A DNA stretch of 64,000 nt, taken from assembly GCF_042665525.1 (NCBI RefSeq), contig NZ_JBHTCQ010000001.1, positions 1,798,001-1,862,000 on the forward strand, read 5' to 3'. This DNA is from Allobogoriella alba (GTDB lineage: Bacteria; Actinomycetota; Actinomycetes; Actinomycetales; Actinomycetaceae). The notes below the pieces were generated by a model. The model searched no databases. It saw nothing but the letters and a program-made list of their open reading frames with translations, and was not told the origin of the DNA. Shown one piece after another: positions 39,087 to 48,307 of the stretch. Made by a program: the position numbers and the translations under genes. Within the stretch, counting starts at the first letter, position 1. Every line of letters begins with the position of its first letter.

Positions 39087-41018
39087 ATGACCACCGAGAC
39101 CTCGACCGGCGTCACGGCCGGCCCCGCCGCACCGACGAGCTCCGCGCAGGTGGCGCTCCGTCCCGTCGCGCCGGGCGCCGCGACCATCACGGGCGGTGTG
39201 TGGCACGCCCGGGCCGAGGCGAACCGGACGAGGACGATCCCGGCCGGTGCCGAGCTCCTGCGGACCGCCCACAACCTCGTGAACCTCGAGATCGCCGCCG
39301 GAACGGCCGAGGGTGAGGCCGTCGGGCCGATCTTCGCCGACTCGGACGTCTACAAGTGGCTCGAGGCCGCCGCCTGGGAGTACGGCCGCAGCGGGGGAGA
39401 GGACCTGCTCGCCACCCAGCACGAGATCGCCGAGCTGCTCACCCGCGCCCAGGCCGAGGACGGCTACCTCAACTCCGTGGTCCAGCTGCGTGAGCACGAG
39501 CGGTACCGCAACCTCCCGTGGAGCCACGAGCACTACTGCGCGGGCCACCTCATCCAGGCCGCAGTCGCGCACGCACGGACCACGGGAGGCCGCGAGCTGC
39601 TCGACGTCGCCACCAAGGTCGCCGACCACCTCGTCGCCACCTTCGGGCCGGGCAAGACGGAGGACGTCGACGGGCACCCCGTCATCGAGATGGCCCTCGT
39701 CGAGCTCTACCGGGAGACCGGCACCCGCGCCTATCTCGACCTGGCCCGCTGGTTCGTCGACGCCCGTGGCCACGGCATCATCGAGGGGCACGGCCACGCA
39801 CCCACGTACTTCTCGGACCGCGTGCCGGTCCGCGAGGCCACCACGGTCGAGGGGCATGCGGTCCGGGCGGTCTACCTCGCCGCCGGTGCGGCCGACGTCG
39901 CCGCCGAGACGGGCGACACCGAGCTCCTCGCCGCCCTGCAGCGGCAGTACGACTCGATGGAGCGCACGAAGCAGTACCTCACCGGCGGCCTCGGGGCGCG
40001 TTGGGAGGGCGAGTCCTTCGGCGACCCGTACGAGCTGCCCAACGACCGCGCCTACGCCGAGACGTGTGCCGCCATCGGCGGTGTGCAGTGGGCGTGGCGC
40101 ATGCTCCTGGCCACCGGCGAGGCGCGGTACGCCGACCAGATCGAGCGCATGCTGCTCAACGGCGTCCTGTCCGGCATCTCCTTGGACGGGACGGAGTTCT
40201 TCTACGTCAACCCCCTCCAGCTGCGCAGCGACGCCCACCCGGAGGGCGACCGCAGCCCCGCACACGGTCGCCGCGGCTGGTTCGAGTGCGCCTGCTGCCC
40301 GCCCAACGTCATGCGCACCCTCTCCAGCCTCGCCGGCTACCTCGCCACCACGGGGCAGGACACGTCCGGCAACCCCGCCGTGCAGATCCACCAGTACGCG
40401 CCCGGCTCCGTCTCCGGCGCCGGTCTCGACCTGGACGTCGAGACCGCGTACCCGTGGGACGGCGGCGTGCGGGTCACGGTCCGCCGGGCGCCGGAGGGAC
40501 CGGTCACGCTCGCCCTGCGCGTCCCCGGGTGGGCGGAGGGCGCCACGCTGCACGGCGAACCGGTCCCGGCGGGGCAGTACGCGTCGGTGACCCGCACCTG
40601 GAGCACCGGGGACGCCGTCACGCTCGACCTGCCGATGTCCCCACGTTTCACCGTCGCGGACGACCGCGTCGACGCCGCGCGCGGCTGTGTGGCCCTCGAG
40701 CGAGGCCCGTTGGTGTACGCCCTCGAGGCGGCCGACCAGCCCGACGGCGTCGTGGTCGACGACGTGCGCGTCGATCCCGGCAGTGCCGTCACCGCCGAGC
40801 ACCGCGAGGACCTGCTGGGCGGGGTCACCGTGCTCCGGCTGCGCGGGCACCAGGGCAGCGCCCCGCCGTCGGACGCCCGCAGCCCGTACGCCACCGCCGG
40901 CACCCGGGAGCACGCGACCCGGGGCGAGGCGGTGACGCTCACGGCCATCCCGTACCACGTGTGGGCCAACCGAGGTCCACAACCGATGCGGGTGTGGCTC
41001 CCCGTCGTCGAACACTGA
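39087..41018 (+). CDS. GH127 beta-L-arabinofuranosidase family glycoside hydrolase
   Basis: The 643-residue (alpha/alpha)6-barrel protein matches the GH127 (DUF1680) family, whose HypBA1 member removes beta-L-arabinofuranose from plant hydroxyproline-rich glycoproteins. The zinc/catalytic residues are conserved: Glu325 and Cys327 in YAETC and Cys403/Cys404 in FECACCPPN (one Cys acts as nucleophile in HypBA1). No signal peptide, so it acts in the cytosol on imported oligosaccharide. GAGGAGA precedes ATG 39087. It is the first gene of an operon with an ABC importer. Confidence 0.9.
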   Translation: MTTETSTGVTAGPAAPTSSAQVALRPVAPGAATITGGVWHARAEANRTRTIPAGAELLRTAHNLVNLEIAAGTAEGEAVGPIFADSDVYKWLEAAAWEYGRSGGEDLLATQHEIAELLTRAQAEDGYLNSVVQLREHERYRNLPWSHEHYCAGHLIQAAVAHARTTGGRELLDVATKVADHLVATFGPGKTEDVDGHPVIEMALVELYRETGTRAYLDLARWFVDARGHGIIEGHGHAPTYFSDRVPVREATTVEGHAVRAVYLAAGAADVAAETGDTELLAALQRQYDSMERTKQYLTGGLGARWEGESFGDPYELPNDRAYAETCAAIGGVQWAWRMLLATGEARYADQIERMLLNGVLSGISLDGTEFFYVNPLQLRSDAHPEGDRSPAHGRRGWFECACCPPNVMRTLSSLAGYLATTGQDTSGNPAVQIHQYAPGSVSGAGLDLDVETAYPWDGGVRVTVRRAPEGPVTLALRVPGWAEGATLHGEPVPAGQYASVTRTWSTGDAVTLDLPMSPRFTVADDRVDAARGCVALERGPLVYALEAADQPDGVVVDDVRVDPGSAVTAEHREDLLGGVTVLRLRGHQGSAPPSDARSPYATAGTREHATRGEAVTLTAIPYHVWANRGPQPMRVWLPVVEH

Positions 41019-41046
41019 GGAAGACCCGTCCTTGCGAGGAGGAGCG

Positions 41047-42366
41047 ATGACGCTCTCACGCCGAGGGTTTCTCGGGCTTGCCGGTCTCGGCAGCGTTGCT
41101 GCGCTGCCCGCGCTCGCGGGCTGCGGCGGCACGCTGCCTCCGACGGACGTGACGGTCGCCGGGTTCGGTGAGAACGCCGAGGGCGTGCTCAACGTGTGGT
41201 GCCGCTCGGACACCCTCACCGGCAACCAGGTGATGGTCGACGCGTTCCACGCCGCGCAGGACCGGCTGCGCATCGAGCTGACCCCCATCCCGAACAGCCA
41301 GTACGTGACCAAGCTCGCCACCGCCATCCGCGGCGGCCGGCCTCCGGACCTGGTGGACATCGACGACATCTACTCGGCCCTGTTCATCTTCCGGGACGCG
41401 TTCGCGGACCTCACCCCCGTCATCGAGGAGCTGCCCTACGCCGACCGGCTCAGCCCCGGCCACCTCGGCCTGGCCACCATGGACGACCGCTACTACGGGG
41501 TGCCGTTCCTGGCGGACAACTCGGTGCTGTGGTGCAACCTCGAGCTCTTCGACCGGGCCGGGATCAGCGTCGACGAGGCGACCTCCTCCTTCGAGGGCTA
41601 TCTCGAGGCCGCCCGGGCGCTGGCCGGCCTCGGCGAGGACACCTACGGCTGGTGGACACCGGGGAACGCCTCGGGAACCCTCGGCTTCATCGTGCAGCCG
41701 CACATCTGGGCCACCGACACGGACATGATCGCCGGGGAGGTCGGCGAGCAGTACGGCAACGTCGTCGGCAACGAGCCGCTGCGCCGCACGCTCGAGCTCA
41801 TGCGGACCTTCTGGGAGGAAGAGCTCGTCGCGCCGGGCTCCTTCGCCGACGACGGCTCGCGCGGTCCGGCCGACTTCCTCGCCGGCCGGGCAGGCATGAC
41901 CGCCTATTCCTACGGCTCCATCGTCCCCGACGCCGACCCCGCGTTCCTCGACCAGATCGAGGTCCGCCTCCTCTCCGGTCCCGACGGCGGGGAGTGCTTC
42001 TTCGACGGCGGCGACAACTTCGCTATCCCCAACGGCGCCCGCAACCCGTCCGGTGCGTGGGAGTACGTGCGGTTCTGCCTGGACCTCGAGCAGCAGTCGA
42101 TCCTCCCCGACGGGGGCTACATGCCGGTCCGCTCCGACGTCCTCACCGACGCCTTCCGGGAGCGGTACCCGCACGCCGTCGCACCGTTGGAGAACCTCGA
42201 CGCCGGTTACGCCCCGCTGTCGCTCTCCTACAACCGCATCTACAACCAGCCCGACGGGCCGTGGCTGGAGATGTTCCGGCGGGCGGTGTTCGGCGGCGAG
42301 ATCGAGGAGGCCATGGCTGCCGCCCAGTCCCGGTACGACCTGCTCCTGCGACAGGGGGACGCATGA
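41047..42366 (+). CDS. sugar ABC transporter substrate-binding lipoprotein (GH127 operon)
   Basis: The 439-residue lipoprotein has a twin-arginine-like LSRRGFLGLAG start, lipobox LAGC and mature CUT1-type features (VLNVWCRSDTLTGNQVM, GGRPPDLVDIDD, YYGVPFLADNSVLWCN, GMTAYSYGS, PNGARNPSGAWEYVRF). GAGGAGG precedes ATG 41047. It likely binds arabino-oligosaccharides, given the GH127 partner. Coupled by ATGA to the permease gene. Confidence 0.85.
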   Translation: MTLSRRGFLGLAGLGSVAALPALAGCGGTLPPTDVTVAGFGENAEGVLNVWCRSDTLTGNQVMVDAFHAAQDRLRIELTPIPNSQYVTKLATAIRGGRPPDLVDIDDIYSALFIFRDAFADLTPVIEELPYADRLSPGHLGLATMDDRYYGVPFLADNSVLWCNLELFDRAGISVDEATSSFEGYLEAARALAGLGEDTYGWWTPGNASGTLGFIVQPHIWATDTDMIAGEVGEQYGNVVGNEPLRRTLELMRTFWEEELVAPGSFADDGSRGPADFLAGRAGMTAYSYGSIVPDADPAFLDQIEVRLLSGPDGGECFFDGGDNFAIPNGARNPSGAWEYVRFCLDLEQQSILPDGGYMPVRSDVLTDAFRERYPHAVAPLENLDAGYAPLSLSYNRIYNQPDGPWLEMFRRAVFGGEIEEAMAAAQSRYDLLLRQGDA

Positions 42367-43253
42367 GCGTGCAGACGCGCCGCGGGTCGCTCACCCACCC
42401 GCCCCGCACGGGACTGCTGCTCGTGGCGCCCGCGGTGGCTTTCGTCGTCGTGTTCGTCTTCGTGCCGTTGCTCGTCGCGGTCTACATCTCGCTGACGAAC
42501 TTCCCCCTGATCGGTGGTTACGAGTTCGTCGGCCTGGAGAACTACGCGCTGGCGTTCTCCGACCCGGTGTTCGGCCGGTCGATCCTCTACACCTTCATCT
42601 ACACGGCGATCGTGACCGGGCCGATCCTCGCGCTCGGCTACGCGCTCGCCGTCGTCGTGCGGGCCAACCGTCGCGGCTCGACGCTGCTGCGCACGATCTT
42701 CTTCCTGCCCTTCGTGGTCGGCCTCACCACGATCAGCTTCATCATGCTGCTCGAGGCCCAGCCGAACAGTGGTGCGGTCAACCTCGTGCTGCGTGCGCTC
42801 GGGATCACGGACGGCTCGACCGCGTGGCTCGTGAACGGACCGCTCGCGACGGGGCTGATCTGCGTCCTCGTCATCTGGGGCGTGTCCGGCCTGACGATGA
42901 TCCTGCTCATGTCCGCCATGCAGGGCATCCCCCGCGAGATCTACGAGTCGGCCGAGCTGGACGGCGCGTCGTGGTGGCAGACCGAACGCCAGGTCACCAT
43001 CCCGATGATCCGCCGCGCCATCGCCATGAGCGTCATCATCTCGGTCATCGGGTCCTTCCTGGCGTTCACGCAGTTCTTCATCCTCACGCAGGGCGGGCCC
43101 GGCTCGGAGACCACCACGGTGGTCATGTCGATCTTCCGCCGCGCCTTCGTCGACCTGCAACTGGGCGCGGCCACCGCGATGTCCCTGCTGCTCGTGCTGC
43201 TGACCGGCCTGGTCACCGGCGTCCAGTTCTGGCTGCTCCGCGAACGAGACTGA
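42363..43253 (+). CDS. sugar ABC permease 1 (GH127 operon)
   Basis: The 296-residue CUT1 permease has six helices and the EAA motif in EIYESAELDGASWWQTERQV. LTQGGPGSETTTVVMSIFR is typical of the first permease. ATG 42363 overlaps the binding-protein stop. Confidence 0.88.
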   Translation: MSVQTRRGSLTHPPRTGLLLVAPAVAFVVVFVFVPLLVAVYISLTNFPLIGGYEFVGLENYALAFSDPVFGRSILYTFIYTAIVTGPILALGYALAVVVRANRRGSTLLRTIFFLPFVVGLTTISFIMLLEAQPNSGAVNLVLRALGITDGSTAWLVNGPLATGLICVLVIWGVSGLTMILLMSAMQGIPREIYESAELDGASWWQTERQVTIPMIRRAIAMSVIISVIGSFLAFTQFFILTQGGPGSETTTVVMSIFRRAFVDLQLGAATAMSLLLVLLTGLVTGVQFWLLRERD

Positions 43254-43262
43254 GGTGAACCC

Positions 43263-44180
43263 ATGACGGCGACCGCCACCCGGCAGCGTTCTGCACCGGC
43301 GCCGCGCACCCGCGAGGAGGGCGCGGGCCGGCCCGACCGAGGGACCCGCGAGACGGCGACCAAGCGGATGCTCTACGTGACGGGCGGGACGCTGGCCGCG
43401 CTCGTCTTCCTGGTGCCCCTTGCGTTCGCGCTGATCCGGTCGGTCCAGCCCAACGACGTCATCGTCAACGCGCCCGAGCCCGCGACCTTCTTCGACTTCT
43501 CGCTGGTGAACTTCCGCGGCCTGAGCACCCAGAGCGCGCTCGGCAGCTCGGTGATCAACAGCCTCATCGTCTCCATCTCGACGGCGGTGCTCACCGCGCT
43601 GCTGGCCACGCTGGCGGGGTACGGGTTCGCCAAGTTCCGCTTCCGTCTGCGGCCGTGGCTGTTCGGGCTCGTGCTGCTGACGATGATGGTGCCGTTCCAG
43701 GCGATCCTCACGCCGCTCTACCTGCAGATGAACACCATGCGGCTGACGGACTCGCTGCTGGGACTGGTGCTCTTCTACACGACCGTGAACCTGCCGTTCT
43801 GCGTCTTCGTCATGCGCAACGCGTTCGAGTCGGTGCCCGAGGAGCTCGAGGCCGCGGCACACGTCGACGGCGCGGGGACCGTGCGCATGCTCGTCTCGGT
43901 CCTGCGGCCGCTGATCGTGCCCGGTGCGGCCACCTCGGCGCTGTACGCCTTCCTCGCCTCGTGGACCGAGTTCCTCGGCGCGCTGACCTTCCTGACCGAC
44001 CAGGATCTCTACACGCTGCCGGTCAGCATGGTGAACCTGCAGCAGGGCGCGTACGGGGAGGTGAACTTCGGTCTGATCGCCGCGGGTGCCGTCGTCGCGA
44101 TGGTGCCGTGCGTGATCCTCTACGTCGCGCTGCAGCGCTTCTACGTGGCCGGCCTCGCGAGCGGCTCGATCAAGGGGTGA
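43263..44180 (+). CDS. sugar ABC permease 2 (GH127 operon)
   Basis: The 305-residue CUT1 permease has a charged Arg-rich N-terminus, six helices and the EAA-like motif EELEAAAHVDGAGTVRMLVS. The gene starts 9 nt after the first permease, with GAGGTG upstream. No ATPase gene accompanies the operon, as in the ngc system, pointing to a shared ATPase. Confidence 0.88.
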   Translation: MTATATRQRSAPAPRTREEGAGRPDRGTRETATKRMLYVTGGTLAALVFLVPLAFALIRSVQPNDVIVNAPEPATFFDFSLVNFRGLSTQSALGSSVINSLIVSISTAVLTALLATLAGYGFAKFRFRLRPWLFGLVLLTMMVPFQAILTPLYLQMNTMRLTDSLLGLVLFYTTVNLPFCVFVMRNAFESVPEELEAAAHVDGAGTVRMLVSVLRPLIVPGAATSALYAFLASWTEFLGALTFLTDQDLYTLPVSMVNLQQGAYGEVNFGLIAAGAVVAMVPCVILYVALQRFYVAGLASGSIKG

Positions 44181-44211
44181 GCCGGCACGGTGAGCTGCCG
44201 GAGTGCCGGGC

Positions 44212-44532
44212 TCACGGCCGGTAGCGGTCCGAGACGACGTGGGCCGCCGCGGCGTGCGCGGCGGTCACCGCGAGCACCGACGGCCAGGCACCGACCTTCT
44301 TCGCCAGCGGGTGCGACAGGCCGAACGCGGCCACGTACCCGGCGGTCAGCCCGGCCGCGGCCGCGATGCCGTCGCGTGCCACCCAGGTCCGGGCCGCCAT
44401 GGCGCCCGCGGCCGCCAGGACCAGGCCGCCGAGCGGACGGCGGCCGGTGATCCGGGCTGCTGCGTAGCCGCCGATCAGGCCGATCGCCGAGACGGGGGCG
44501 GTGCGGACGTCGAACGGGTCGGGCAGCTGCAT
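44212..44532 (-). CDS. small Ala-rich membrane protein of unknown function
   Basis: The 106-residue protein has three or so hydrophobic helices (SAIGLIGGYAAARI, LGGLVLAAAGAMAART, GLTAGYVAAFGLSHPLA, SVLAVTAAHAAAAH). ATG 44532 is supported by TATCGT (44545-44540) 7 nt upstream, a leaderless-type -10 box. I do not recognise the family. Confidence 0.7.
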   Translation of the reverse strand: MQLPDPFDVRTAPVSAIGLIGGYAAARITGRRPLGGLVLAAAGAMAARTWVARDGIAAAAGLTAGYVAAFGLSHPLAKKVGAWPSVLAVTAAHAAAAHVVSDRYRP

Positions 44533-44539
44533 GTCGCCC

Positions 44540-44545
44540 ACGATA
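44540..44545 (-). promoter_or_regulatory. -10 box of the small membrane protein gene
   Basis: TATCGT on the minus strand, 7 nt before ATG 44532. Confidence 0.5.
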
Positions 44546-44651
44546 CGACGCCGACGGCGGACCGGGCGTCGCGGCGGGGACCTGCGGGGCCAACCCCCGA
44601 CCGTGAGCCAGGGCTGCCGGAGCCCGTTCCGGGCGCGGGGCGCCGTCGAGG

Positions 44652-44657
44652 TACGTT
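44652..44657 (+). promoter_or_regulatory. -10 box of the ATP-grasp gene
   Basis: TACGTT ends 6 nt before GTG 44664, a leaderless-type arrangement. Confidence 0.5.
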
Positions 44658-44663
44658 GACCTC

Positions 44664-45572
44664 GTGTCCAAGCCGATCGTGATCCTCGCGACCTCCGCCG
44701 AGCTGCCCAACCTGGACGAGGACGACGCGCCGCTGCCCGATGCGCTCGCCGAGCGCGGACTGGAGCCGCGGGTCGCCGTCTGGGACGACCCCGACGTCGA
44801 CTGGTCCAGCGGCATGGTCGTGGTCCGGTCCGTCCACGACTACGCGGCCCGCCGGGAGGAGTTCCTCTCCTGGGCGGAGTCCGTGCCCCGCATCGTCAAC
44901 CATGCCGACGTGCTGCGCTGGAACACCGACAAGCACTACCTCCTCGAGCTGGAGAAGCGCGGGATGCCGATCATCCCGACCACCTGGCTGGAGCCGGACC
45001 AGAACCTCACCAAGCACCAGGTCCACACGCGGTTCCCGGCGAGCGGTGACTTCGTGGTCAAGCCGGCCGTCTCCTCGCTCGGGCACGACACCGGCCGCTA
45101 CACCGCGGTCGACGCCTCCTCCCGGCAGCGGGCCATCTCGCACGCCATGGAGCTCCTCGCCGACGGACGCTCGGTCATGGTGCAGCGGTACCTGGAGTCC
45201 GTCGACACCCGGGGCGAGACGGCGCTGATCTTCATGAACGGCCTGGTCTCGCACGCCGTCGAGAAGGAGGCGATGCTGCACGGTCCGTACCAGCCCGAGG
45301 ACGACCCGCAGGAGGTCGTCCACGCCCGGCAGGCCAACGATGCCGAGTGGCGGCTGGGTGAGGTCGCGCGGCACGCGATCCACTCCTACATCAAGGACCG
45401 GATGGGCCGGGACGAGCAGCTGATCTTCTGCCGCGTCGACGTCGTCGAGGGCGAGGGCGACCAGATGCACGTCATGGAGGTGGCCCTCGTGGACGCCTCG
45501 CTCTACCTGTCCACCGCCCCGAACGGCGTGGACAACTTCGCCGACGCGATCTCCGTGCGCGCCTTCTGGTGA
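44664..45572 (+). CDS. ATP-grasp domain protein (RimK/glutathione synthetase-like)
   Basis: The 302-residue protein has an N-terminal alpha/beta domain (VILATSAELPNLDEDDAPLP), then RIVNHADVLRWNTDKHYLLELEKRG, DFVVKPAVSSLGHDTGRY (ATP-binding Lys and loop), SVMVQRYLESVDTRGETALIFMNG, and HVMEVALVDASLYL near the C-terminus, where the metal-binding Glu sits. This family ligates a carboxylate to an amine; substrates are unknown. It stands alone between unrelated genes. Confidence 0.82.
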   Translation: MSKPIVILATSAELPNLDEDDAPLPDALAERGLEPRVAVWDDPDVDWSSGMVVVRSVHDYAARREEFLSWAESVPRIVNHADVLRWNTDKHYLLELEKRGMPIIPTTWLEPDQNLTKHQVHTRFPASGDFVVKPAVSSLGHDTGRYTAVDASSRQRAISHAMELLADGRSVMVQRYLESVDTRGETALIFMNGLVSHAVEKEAMLHGPYQPEDDPQEVVHARQANDAEWRLGEVARHAIHSYIKDRMGRDEQLIFCRVDVVEGEGDQMHVMEVALVDASLYLSTAPNGVDNFADAISVRAFW

Positions 45573-45676
45573 TCCTGCCAGCGTCCAGGCTTTCCGTGGG
45601 GTGAAAGGGGCGCTCACCTGCGCCGTCGCGCCGTCCTAGGGTCACGAGCGTCGACCCTCGACGGCGAGGAGGACTT

Positions 45677-46789
45677 GTGAGGACGCAGGCCGCGGTGCTC
45701 TGGGAGTACGGGCAGGACTGGCAGCTCGAGGAGCTCGAGCTGGACGACCCCCGGGCGGGCGAGGTGATGGTGCGCCTTGCCGGGTCGGGGCTGTGCCACT
45801 CCGACGAGCACGTGCGCGTGGGGGATCTGCCGATGGAGGCGTTGCCGACGATCGGCGGGCACGAGGGCGCCGGCGTGGCGGAGAAGGTCGGGCCCGAGGT
45901 GACGAGCGTGCAGGAGGGCGACCACGTCGTCCTCAGCTGGATCCCCGCGTGCGGGCGGTGCCGGTCCTGCGCCAGCGGGAACCAGAACCTCTGTGACGAG
46001 GGAGCCGGGCTGAACGCCGGGCTGCAGCGGGACGGCACGGCCCGCCACCACGTGCGCGGCCGGGACGCCCGGCTGATGTGCATGCTCGGGACGTTCGCGC
46101 CGGTGACCGTCTGCCGGGAGTCCTCGGTGGTCAAGATCAGGGACGACGTCCCGCTGGAGAAGGCCACCCTGGTGGGGTGCGGCGTCACGACCGGCTGGGG
46201 CACGGCGGTCTACGGCGCCGAGGTCGGCGCGGGGGACACGGTCGTCGTGCTCGGGATCGGCGGCGTCGGCGCCAACGCCGTGCAGGGCGCGCGAATGGCC
46301 GGAGCCAGCCAGATCATCGCCGTCGACCCCTCCGAGTTCAACCGGGAGCAGGCGAAGCGCTTCGGTGCGACGCACACCTTCGCCGACGCGGCCGAGGCGC
46401 GCGAGGCCCTGCCGGACATGACGTGGGGGCGAATGGCGGACTCGGCCCTCATCACCGTCGACCTGGCCGACGGGCAGGTCATCGGGGACGCCGTCTCGCT
46501 GGTCGGCAAGCTGGGCACGGTCGCACTCACGTCACTGTCGAACGTCACCGACCACCAGGTCGTCATGCCGATGTTCGAGATGGTGACCTACCGCAAGAAG
46601 ATCGTCGGCACCCTCTTCGGCAACGCCAACCCGCGGTACGACATCCCCCGGCTGCTCGACCTGTACATGGAGGGCGAGCTCCTCCTCGACGAGCTGGTCA
46701 CGCGCGAGTACCGGCTCGAGGACATCAATGACGGCTACGAGGACATGCGCACGCACCGCAACGTCCGCGGGATGGTGCGCTACGCCTGA
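45677..46789 (+). CDS. zinc-dependent alcohol dehydrogenase, NDMA-dependent type
   Basis: The 370-residue medium-chain dehydrogenase has the catalytic zinc ligands in GLCHSDEHV and GGHEGAG, the four structural-zinc Cys in CGRCRSCASGNQNLC, and the nucleotide fold VVVLGIGGVGANAVQGARMAG. The QRDGTARHHVRG region and C-terminus resemble the mycofactocin-associated NDMA-dependent alcohol dehydrogenases with tightly bound cofactor. GTG 45677 follows GAGGAGGA. It probably works in series with the downstream aldehyde dehydrogenase, 44 nt away. No mycofactocin genes lie in the window. Confidence 0.85.
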   Translation: MRTQAAVLWEYGQDWQLEELELDDPRAGEVMVRLAGSGLCHSDEHVRVGDLPMEALPTIGGHEGAGVAEKVGPEVTSVQEGDHVVLSWIPACGRCRSCASGNQNLCDEGAGLNAGLQRDGTARHHVRGRDARLMCMLGTFAPVTVCRESSVVKIRDDVPLEKATLVGCGVTTGWGTAVYGAEVGAGDTVVVLGIGGVGANAVQGARMAGASQIIAVDPSEFNREQAKRFGATHTFADAAEAREALPDMTWGRMADSALITVDLADGQVIGDAVSLVGKLGTVALTSLSNVTDHQVVMPMFEMVTYRKKIVGTLFGNANPRYDIPRLLDLYMEGELLLDELVTREYRLEDINDGYEDMRTHRNVRGMVRYA

Positions 46790-46833
46790 GCACGGCGGGC
46801 GCACGGGCTCGGAGACACGAACCAGGAGGTTCC

Positions 46834-48282
46834 ATGACGACCGACGGTCAGCTCTACATCAGCGGCGAGTGGACGGCGGGGTCCGCCGGTGCCACCTTCG
46901 AGACCATCGACCCGGCCACCGGCGAGGTGCTCGGGACGGCGATCGAGGCCACCGAGGACGACGTCGACGCCGCCGTCGAGGCCGCCCGCCGCGCGTTCGC
47001 CGACCCGGCCTGGCACGGCATGACGCCCTCCGCCCGGGGCCGGCTGCTGTGGAAGATCGCCGACCTCGTCGAGGCGCACGCTGACGAGCTCGCCGAGCTC
47101 GAGAGCAAGGACCAAGGGCAGTCGGTCGGCTTCGCCCGCGGCACCATGGCCGGCGCCGCCGACATGCTGCGCTACTTCGCCGGCTGGTGCACCAAGATCA
47201 CCGGCACCGTCAGCCCGGTCTCGATCCCGGGCATGCTGCACTACACCCGCCGGGAGCCGGTCGGCGTGTGCGCCCTCATCACGCCCTGGAACTTCCCGCT
47301 CGCCATCGCCGTGTGGAAGCTCGCGCCCGCGCTCGCGGCCGGAAACACGGTGGTCCTCAAGCCGGCCGAGCAGACGCCGCTGACCACCACCCGCCTCGTG
47401 CAGCTGTGCGAGGAGGCCGGCGTGCCGGCGGGCGTGGTCAACCTCGTCACCGGCGGGCCCCAGGTCGGCCGGCGGCTGGTCGAGCACGACGGCGTGGACA
47501 AGGTCTCGTTCACCGGCTCCACCGAGGTGGGGCGTGAGATCGTCCGCGCCTCAGCGGGAAACCTCAAGCGGGTCAGCCTCGAGCTGGGCGGCAAGGCCCC
47601 CAGCATCGTCATGAAGGACGCCGACCTCGACGACGCGGTGATGGGGAACCTGATCGGCGGGCTGATCAACAGCGGCCAGGCGTGCGCGGCGTACAGCCGC
47701 TTCTACGTCGACGCCTCGCGCGCGGACGAGTTCACCGAGAAGCTTGCCGGCGCCATGTCCGGGATGACGGTGGGGCCGGGCACCTCGCCGGAGAGCCAGG
47801 TCGGCCCGATGGTCTCGGCCGAGCACCTGGAGAAGGTCTCCGGGTACGTGAGCCGGGGTGTCGACGAGGGCGCGGAGATCGTGGCCGGCGGCCGGCGTGC
47901 GGAGGGCGACCTCGCCTCCGGGTTCTTCTTCGAGCCCACCCTCTTCCGCGGTGTCACTCACGAGATGACCATCGCGCGGGAGGAGATCTTCGGCCCCGTG
48001 CTGCCGGTCATCTCCTACGACGACCCGGAGGAGCTGGTGACGCGCGCCAACGACACCCCGTACGGGCTCGTGGCGTGCGTGTGGACCTCGGACGTCGCCA
48101 AGGGGCACCGCCTGGCGCACCAGATCCGGGCCGGCGAGGTCTACGTCAACACCCTGCCGATGCTCGACCCGGCCGCTCCGTGGGGCGGGTTCAAGGCCAG
48201 CGGGTGGGGGCGGGAGATGGCCGCCGACGCGCTCGACGCCTACACCGAGACCAAGGGGGTCTGGGTGAACCTGGGCGGCTGA
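46834..48282 (+). CDS. aldehyde dehydrogenase (NAD(P)-dependent, ALDH superfamily)
   Basis: The 482-residue enzyme has the conserved ITPWNFPLAIAVWKLAPALAAGN, FTGSTEVGR, general base Glu250 in LELGGKAP and nucleophile Cys284 in SGQACAA, with the usual spacing of 34. It oxidises the aldehyde formed by the adjacent alcohol dehydrogenase to the acid. AGGAGG precedes ATG 46834. Substrate unknown; the pair suggests alcohol or aldehyde assimilation. Confidence 0.93.
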   Translation: MTTDGQLYISGEWTAGSAGATFETIDPATGEVLGTAIEATEDDVDAAVEAARRAFADPAWHGMTPSARGRLLWKIADLVEAHADELAELESKDQGQSVGFARGTMAGAADMLRYFAGWCTKITGTVSPVSIPGMLHYTRREPVGVCALITPWNFPLAIAVWKLAPALAAGNTVVLKPAEQTPLTTTRLVQLCEEAGVPAGVVNLVTGGPQVGRRLVEHDGVDKVSFTGSTEVGREIVRASAGNLKRVSLELGGKAPSIVMKDADLDDAVMGNLIGGLINSGQACAAYSRFYVDASRADEFTEKLAGAMSGMTVGPGTSPESQVGPMVSAEHLEKVSGYVSRGVDEGAEIVAGGRRAEGDLASGFFFEPTLFRGVTHEMTIAREEIFGPVLPVISYDDPEELVTRANDTPYGLVACVWTSDVAKGHRLAHQIRAGEVYVNTLPMLDPAAPWGGFKASGWGREMAADALDAYTETKGVWVNLGG

Positions 48283-48307
48283 GGCACTGTCAGGCACCGA
48301 GGCACGG

